Shown piece after piece: positions 58,401-64,000 of a stretch of DNA of 64,000 nucleotides. A program made the position numbers and the translations under genes. The notes under the pieces are model-generated. The model was not told the DNA's origin. It did no database searches and was given only the letters and a program-made list of their open reading frames with translations. Origin of the DNA: Otis tarda. Its lineage: Eukaryota; Chordata; Aves; Otidiformes; Otididae. The DNA is taken from the NCBI GenBank assembly GCA_026413225.1, contig CM048575.1:4554001-4618000 (forward strand). The letters run 5' to 3'. The stretch's first letter is position 1, and each line of letters opens with the position of its first letter.

Positions 58401-61400
58401 CAAAGAGCAGTCAGAGTCCCCACAAGAAGGCACTTGGCTGTTAAGACCTTGGTTTTTCCCCAGGAGGTGGGTATAGAGATAAGAGCTAATGGGCTCCTGC
58501 AAAACCTTCATGCCTCATGAGTAGGTGGGACAAAGATTAATAGTCCAGATTGGAAACTAAGTGGTGTATTTCAAAAGCAGCAGTCAGGAGGGGCAGAAAA
58601 TCAAGTGTGGAGAAGGGACAAGGTATGAGAGCGGAGGGAGAAGGAGGAAGCAAAGCACTGGAGACAGCACGACGCATACAGCTGGGGGCAGGGAAGGGAC
58701 ACGGCAAATGAAACAAGGAAGGGACAGACCTAAAAAAGCCTTCCAGGAGGCTCTTGCTTTTCTTCTTTAAGAGAGTCATTAAGAAGCTGATGGACAGCAT
58801 GCTACCAGCAAGGGCCATCCAGAACTGCTTCACTTTCAGCGGCCAGGGCATGACAGCACAGCAGTTTTCCAGCCCAGCTAGCCAGACTGGTCATCAGGCG
58901 TTAGTCACTGTCACGTAACCGCCCCAGACCATACATTATCCCTAAATCCTGCCATTCAGGAGCAAGTTAAATGAACTGCGAGGCCCCATATCCCTATCTT
59001 TCGGGCAAAGATAAGCGTTTCCAGTTGCTTATTAATGCTGAAGATTGCATTTGTTTCAGTTTGCGTCACATACTCTGTTTTTAAGCGGCTGCAAGAACGG
59101 CACGCCGCGGGCACAGAGGACCTGCCCCGATCCCGCTGTAACGGGAGAAGAGAGGGAGTATGTTAAAAGGAAACTGCCTCCGAGAAACAGAAAACTGCAA
59201 TGGACAAAAGTCTGCAACGGACTTCTGATGAACATGGAAAAAGAGAAAGGCCTCAAATTGAAACACAGCGCTAGCCACGTGAGGAAAGCAGTTCGGTAAT
59301 CTTTGCCGGTTGCAGAGCACCGCTGGTTGGGAGAGCCATAAGGACACGGGCCAACGCTGAAGCCAGTTGTGCGCCAAATCCACACACAGTGCTGCATCAA
59401 TCGACGTTCAAAATACCCATCCTCCCAACCACCATGCTTCACACCTTCTTAAAAACAAGAAGTGAGGGCTTTTCTTAGGGTAACAGATGATTTTTCTCTG
59501 CCACTTGAATCAGAACCTTCCTACCTGCTCAGGGCAAGCATTTCCTCCGAAGTCTCCAAGTCCCGGCTTGAATCGAAGGAGGCTCCAAGCCTTGTTATGA
59601 CGGCAGTGACTAAAAGCCAAACCATCCGAAAAACCCAGCTTTGCCCCGTAGTTCTTTTCCCCTCGCCTCCCCGCAGCTGTACGCTGCCCCACCTCCAGCC
59701 GGGCATTGCCAGAATTCCTCATAGTTTCCCCTCTCCCAAAGTGCTTACGCACGCGTTGCCGAGCCCCGGCCCGCTCCACGGCCCCGCGCCGGCCCAGAAA
59801 AAGTTTGCTGAGCATGAAAAAAAAGCCCTGGAAGCTGAGTTCACCGCTCCTACATTCCTACCAATCTTCTAGCCACAACTGGCACCTCGTTTCCAGAATT
59901 CACCCGGCTTTCGCTTGGCATCAACCCTCCTACCAACTGCTGAGCTCACTGCACACGCAGTGGTCTCCGACGCCTCGTATTTCTCCAAGAAAGCGGGATC
60001 CATGCAGAGGGCTTCTTCACCGATCCGACACCCCGCTCCCTCCACAATTAGCTCTCACCTTGAACGCCTTGCTCACCAATCTTTAAGTGGATTCTGACTT
60101 TGGCAATTATTTCTGTAAATACTCTTGGGGCGCTGAGGAACAAGCATGGCGCAACACGGGCACGCAAAGAGGAAAAAAAAAACCCAAAAAATAGCGACTT
60201 GCAATTGTTGCCTTTCCGAATCCAGCACTTTGAGCAAAGGATGAGGTAAATTCAAGACGAACGTGCTGCTTCAAGATTTCTTATCAGCAAGTCATCGACC
60301 GCTCTCCCTGTGAGCTCTGCTGCAGCGGATCACTCAGGAATCCCAGTCCTGGACTGGAATCGAGTACAATCGGTTTGTTTCAAACCAGAACTGCCAGTCT
60401 ATAAACCCTGCGCACAAAGCCGCATCTTATTGACTATTTTTAATAAATAGGGCTGGCACAGTAAAATTGGACAATTGTTACGAACAATAAAGGAGACAGA
60501 CTTTGATTACAAGTATTGAGAAGCAATACAGGAACATTTTAGGATTGAGTATTTGCTTTCCAACGCGAGTTCTGTCAACTGTAAACAGCAACTCAGAGCA
60601 GATACTCCTTAACAAGCAGTTTGGAGCAGAGCAGAAAACAGCACTGCACAGCAAGAGAGGAACCAGCCTCTTTTTTTTTTTTTTTTTTTTTGGAACCGCA
60701 GGCAGATAGCACAGCCGACACAGCGGTGCGGAGGAGAAGGCAGGCAGGAGAACAAGGTGAGACACACGCACGCACCGCACACAAAGAGCTGTAAATAACA
60801 GGCGAGTTGGAGGGAGAGATCTGGCAAGGTTCTGGTTCTCGCTGGTATTTGACCAGCTAGCATAGCATTACTGGGAGTCACCTGGGTAATTCCCCACTCA
60901 ATGTGACACACAACCTCTTAGATCAGGGACCATCTGCAAATAAATCTGGACCCCAGCAGTGATATCATCTGTCATAGTGTCTGGTGTAGCACAAAGCACC
61001 TAAGGAGGACAGAGTGCATTTTTGGGGGGGAAAGGGAGAAAAATTAGGCTTGATTTTAAAGTATGTCAGGGTGACCAATCAACCTGCCCTCAGCAGGGCT
61101 TAAAAAAAAAAAAAAAAAAAAAAATCCTCTGCCTGGACACAAACAGGCAGCATAGTCAAGGAGACCGAGGCTTCAGCTAAGCGCCTTGGAGAGCAGCCTT
61201 CAGGAGAACCCGTCGGGGGATTAGACACACCAGCAGGTTTGGGAATGAGGGAGGAAGGAGATAATCAGATCTGAAATTCCCATCAGTATGAAATGAGACT
61301 TAACTCAGTGGCTTGCCAACACAGACTGACTGTTCTTTCTAATGTCTGTGACAACTCCGCTTCAAATTTCAAGCTTTTCTCAGCAGTAACTACTCCCCCA

Positions 61401-64000
61401 TGTAGCTGTAATGGCCAGAAAGAGACTGGCTTTTATGTAACCCCAAAAGACTAGCAGAAAGGGAAGCAGCAGCCACACACACACATGGAGAACTGGGGGA
61501 AAAAAAAAAAAAAAAAAAAAATCCAGCAGAAGGCTCTGCTGAGTGCTCAGGGCTATATCCAACCTCACAAAGCGACCACGGAGAAGTGGGATGCAGCAAT
61601 CAGAAATGCTACAGTTCCACGCTCGAAGAGAGACCTAGCAATCAGTGCTGCATCCGAGCAATAGGGAGAGAAATTATAGAGCAAACTGCCATGTGATGCC
61701 ACAAACCGCTCCATCCCGCCAGCTGTAACAAGTATTCATTCCCAAAAACGCGTCACGGGCTCATCTGTCATTAACAGCCCGCTCTGCCAGCAGCTGAGCA
61801 GGAGTCAGCGGCGAAGGGCAGCTGCAGGGTTGCTTCCTTTCACAGTGGTCTATTCTCCCCAAAAGCCACGGGGGAGAGGCACGGGTAAAACCCCCACCCA
61901 GGGCGCAGGGGGAAACGTTGCCCACCGTCTCTTACCAGCCGTGAGAGGGAAAGCGCAGGCTGCGTTTTCACCCACCACGGCGCAAAAGCGTTCCTGAAGC
62001 AGGATCTACCAAAAACTACGGGGCCTTCAGGAGAACGCAGTCAGCCGCTCCCCAGAAAAAGAAAAAAAACCCACCCCATACCCAACCCCTCTGTATATTA
62101 ATAATCCACTTCAATCCCCAACCAGAGAACTTTGCAGATACGATCTGCCGGCATTACGAAAGAGATGTTTCGGCAATAGCGTGGGGCAAGAGCAGCGCCG
62201 CACACTTCCACAGCGATGTTCCGACACCAGGCAACGTCAGCCCTCATCTCGCAGAATAACGAAGCATTGTACAGCGCGCTGTGGAGTCCTTGAGACAACA
62301 AACACTCAGCTCGCTCAGTTCCCTGAGTAAAAAATACACTTTTTTTTTTTCCCCCCTCCCTTGTTCCCCCTTCCTCTCCAGTCTGCTGGCTCTGAAAAAT
62401 GCAAAAGAGGCTCAGAAAGCCATTTTCTGTGGTTTTTTTTTCTCTCTGGCTCCTGCATTATCGTCATCATTTACTGCCCTCAAGGGGATTGCACAGGTGT
62501 GACTGAAAATTTGGCTCTTCCTTTTAAACTTTTGTTATCAGCTTTACTGGAGATGATCTTGCTGGAATAAATGCCAGCCTGCTCTCCTGGAGAGGGACTT
62601 GCTTGAAGCTGCTGGCAGAAATCAAGCTGGGAGTGGAAGGATGGGGGTGTCACTAACAGGGAACATACAGATCCTCCTGGCTTCTGTTGGAGCACAAATA
62701 CCAGCAGTTTGACCTAGACTTTTTTTTTTATTATTATTATTATTCCTAAAACCACAGCGTTGCCCTAATTAATGTTTCCATTCATTTAGTTGAAAAACAA
62801 GTTAAACAAAGCCAGTCACCTGGTGTTCCTATCAATGCCTGACTAGGATACAGGCAGAACAAATGCATTTAAGTAAAACTCTAGAAGAGATGTGACAAGA
62901 GAGAGGCAGTTTAGCTCAATTAAAGAGAGCTGTCGCAGGGATTTGATTTGCAGGATACAGAACTATCGATTAAATTGGAATTAAAGCTCCGACACAGAAA
63001 GGTTTCAAGGTCTTTGCTGTGAGGATATACATCAGGAGAGAGGCAGGGTTCTTTCAGCGCCAGAAGAGCTCTGGCTTTGTTGCTTCCTAGGAAACAGGAG
63101 CAGCAAAGGCAGCAGAAGGCTTTCTGTCAAACCTCTGAATAATTTTGGCAAGGATACAAGGTCAGCGACAACACAGAGCAGTATCAGGAGCTTCACTCAA
63201 CAGGTAGCTTTGGCGTACTCAGGTACAGAAAACCCACCACAGGTTCTCAAGTATTTTAGGAATACGCGGGCAGGGTTCGGTCCATCGGCAGGAGGTCTCC
63301 AACCAACGACACCAAACCACTCTCCAAAGTCAACGAGACTGTTCAACGAGTCAGCCTTAACCCGTCCCAGCAGACGAGTTCCTTGAGCAGCAACAACACC
63401 CAGGGCGAGCAGCCACAGCAACCCAAGAGAGAGATGTCTGCTGAAACAGGATTGCTGCTCCGCCCCAAAAGCCAGTCCTTAAAAGTCAAGGTTGAGGAGC
63501 TTTCATGGCAAAGCCATCTGTTTATTTCTGTCCCAATCCAGCCAAAACGAGCTCCCGATAAAATACAAAGATTTCATTTTCCAAGCCTGGAAGTCTGTAA
63601 CAGCACTGAATTCGCTTCAGGTGGTCTTGACTAGAAGAGATGCAATTCAGGCGGCAACGCAAGCAGCATCATTCTCACCAGCTTCACCTGGAGGTACCGC
63701 AGGGACCCGAGCCTCACGCCGTCGCTGCGGGGACGCCAGCGCAGAACCACGGGCCAGCTCCTGCAAAGGGTGCGCGGCTGCTAAAGCGAACGCCGCTGAA
63801 TCGCTCATTCCCAGGCTGAATTACTGCTAATGAGGATAGCATGTTTTCTTCCTCTCCTTCACACCAGCCTCCTCCAGCAAGAGGAAAGGCTTGTGCCTGT
63901 TAGCGCTAACAAAGCGCTCGGCGCAAAGCGCAGCTCTCACAATACATCAGCACATTTTCATTCTAGGGCAGCGCTCGGTAATTAATACGGAAACAGAGGG
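55465..64000 (-). other. WASF2: WASF2 5'UTR piece (to 55488) and 5' intron, running off the window
   Basis: An acceptor cttttcag read on the minus strand ends at 55489, so the start-codon exon begins at 55488 with 24 non-coding bases. Beyond it is AT-richer intron with no CpG island, so the first exon and promoter are probably past 64 kb. Contents include homopolymers (A at 61102-61124 and 61500-61521, T at 60671-60691) and (TTA)n at 62728-62745. No coding exon or RNA gene was recognised on either strand. Confidence 0.6.
62728..62745. repeat. (TTA)n microsatellite after a T-run
   Basis: Ten T (62721-62729) run into about five ttattatt trinucleotides in the WASF2 5' intron. Confidence 0.85.

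Noticed and set aside
55489-64000. A non-coding first exon or CpG promoter of WASF2, or another gene, in the last 8.5 kb.
   Set aside because: No CpG island, conserved protein segment or convincing exon was seen; the WASF2 promoter is probably beyond the window.

Overview
This is vertebrate nuclear DNA, almost certainly from a bird. The evidence is compact multi-exon genes with GT-AG introns, a CR1 LINE with its avian-type octamer tail, very GC-rich sequence with G-runs and minisatellites in the first half, and a gene order matching human 1p36.11 (TMEM222, SYTL1, MAP3K6, CD164L2, GPR3, WASF2). From general knowledge this block lies on a GC-rich microchromosome in chicken (chromosome 23 equivalent); the species cannot be read from the sequence.

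Layout. 1-496: last intron and last coding exon of TMEM222 (+), followed by a 3'UTR that may run to about 3.7 kb. 3.7-10.16 kb: GC-rich spacer with no recognisable coding exon, probably holding the SYTL1 promoter and 5' non-coding exon(s). 10334-14359: complete SYTL1 (+), 14 coding exons, 556 aa. 14514-23272: complete MAP3K6/ASK2 (-), 28 coding exons, 1347 aa, tail-to-tail with SYTL1; its stop codon lies inside its own AATAAA. 23.3-25.2 kb: a minisatellite next to the MAP3K6 start, a CpG-rich promoter, then a 20-bp minisatellite organised into 80-bp higher-order repeats. 27288-30573: complete CD164L2 (-), 5 exons, 167 aa. 30.45-31.47 kb: CpG-rich divergent promoter shared by CD164L2 and GPR3, with a perfect CRE. 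31993-32982: GPR3 (+), single coding exon, with an upstream exon holding an in-frame ATG. 34-38.4 kb: intergenic. 42936-55464: complete WASF2/WAVE2 coding sequence (-), 8 coding exons, 500 aa, with about 4 kb of 3'UTR. The 5' non-coding part of WASF2 continues past the end of the window.

The genes are not an operon; they are neighbours with separate jobs: vesicle exocytosis (SYTL1), stress MAP-kinase signalling (MAP3K6), sialomucin-like membrane protein (CD164L2), constitutive Gs receptor (GPR3) and Arp2/3 activation (WASF2). All exon models were built by hand from splice consensus, reading-frame closure and remembered homology to human proteins; every exon set closes in frame. FCN3, which lies between MAP3K6 and CD164L2 in human, is not seen here. 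I found no novel enzymatic or defence system. The most noteworthy items are the GPR3 N-terminal extension and CRE, the 80-bp higher-order repeat, and the MAP3K6 stop codon nested in its polyadenylation signal.
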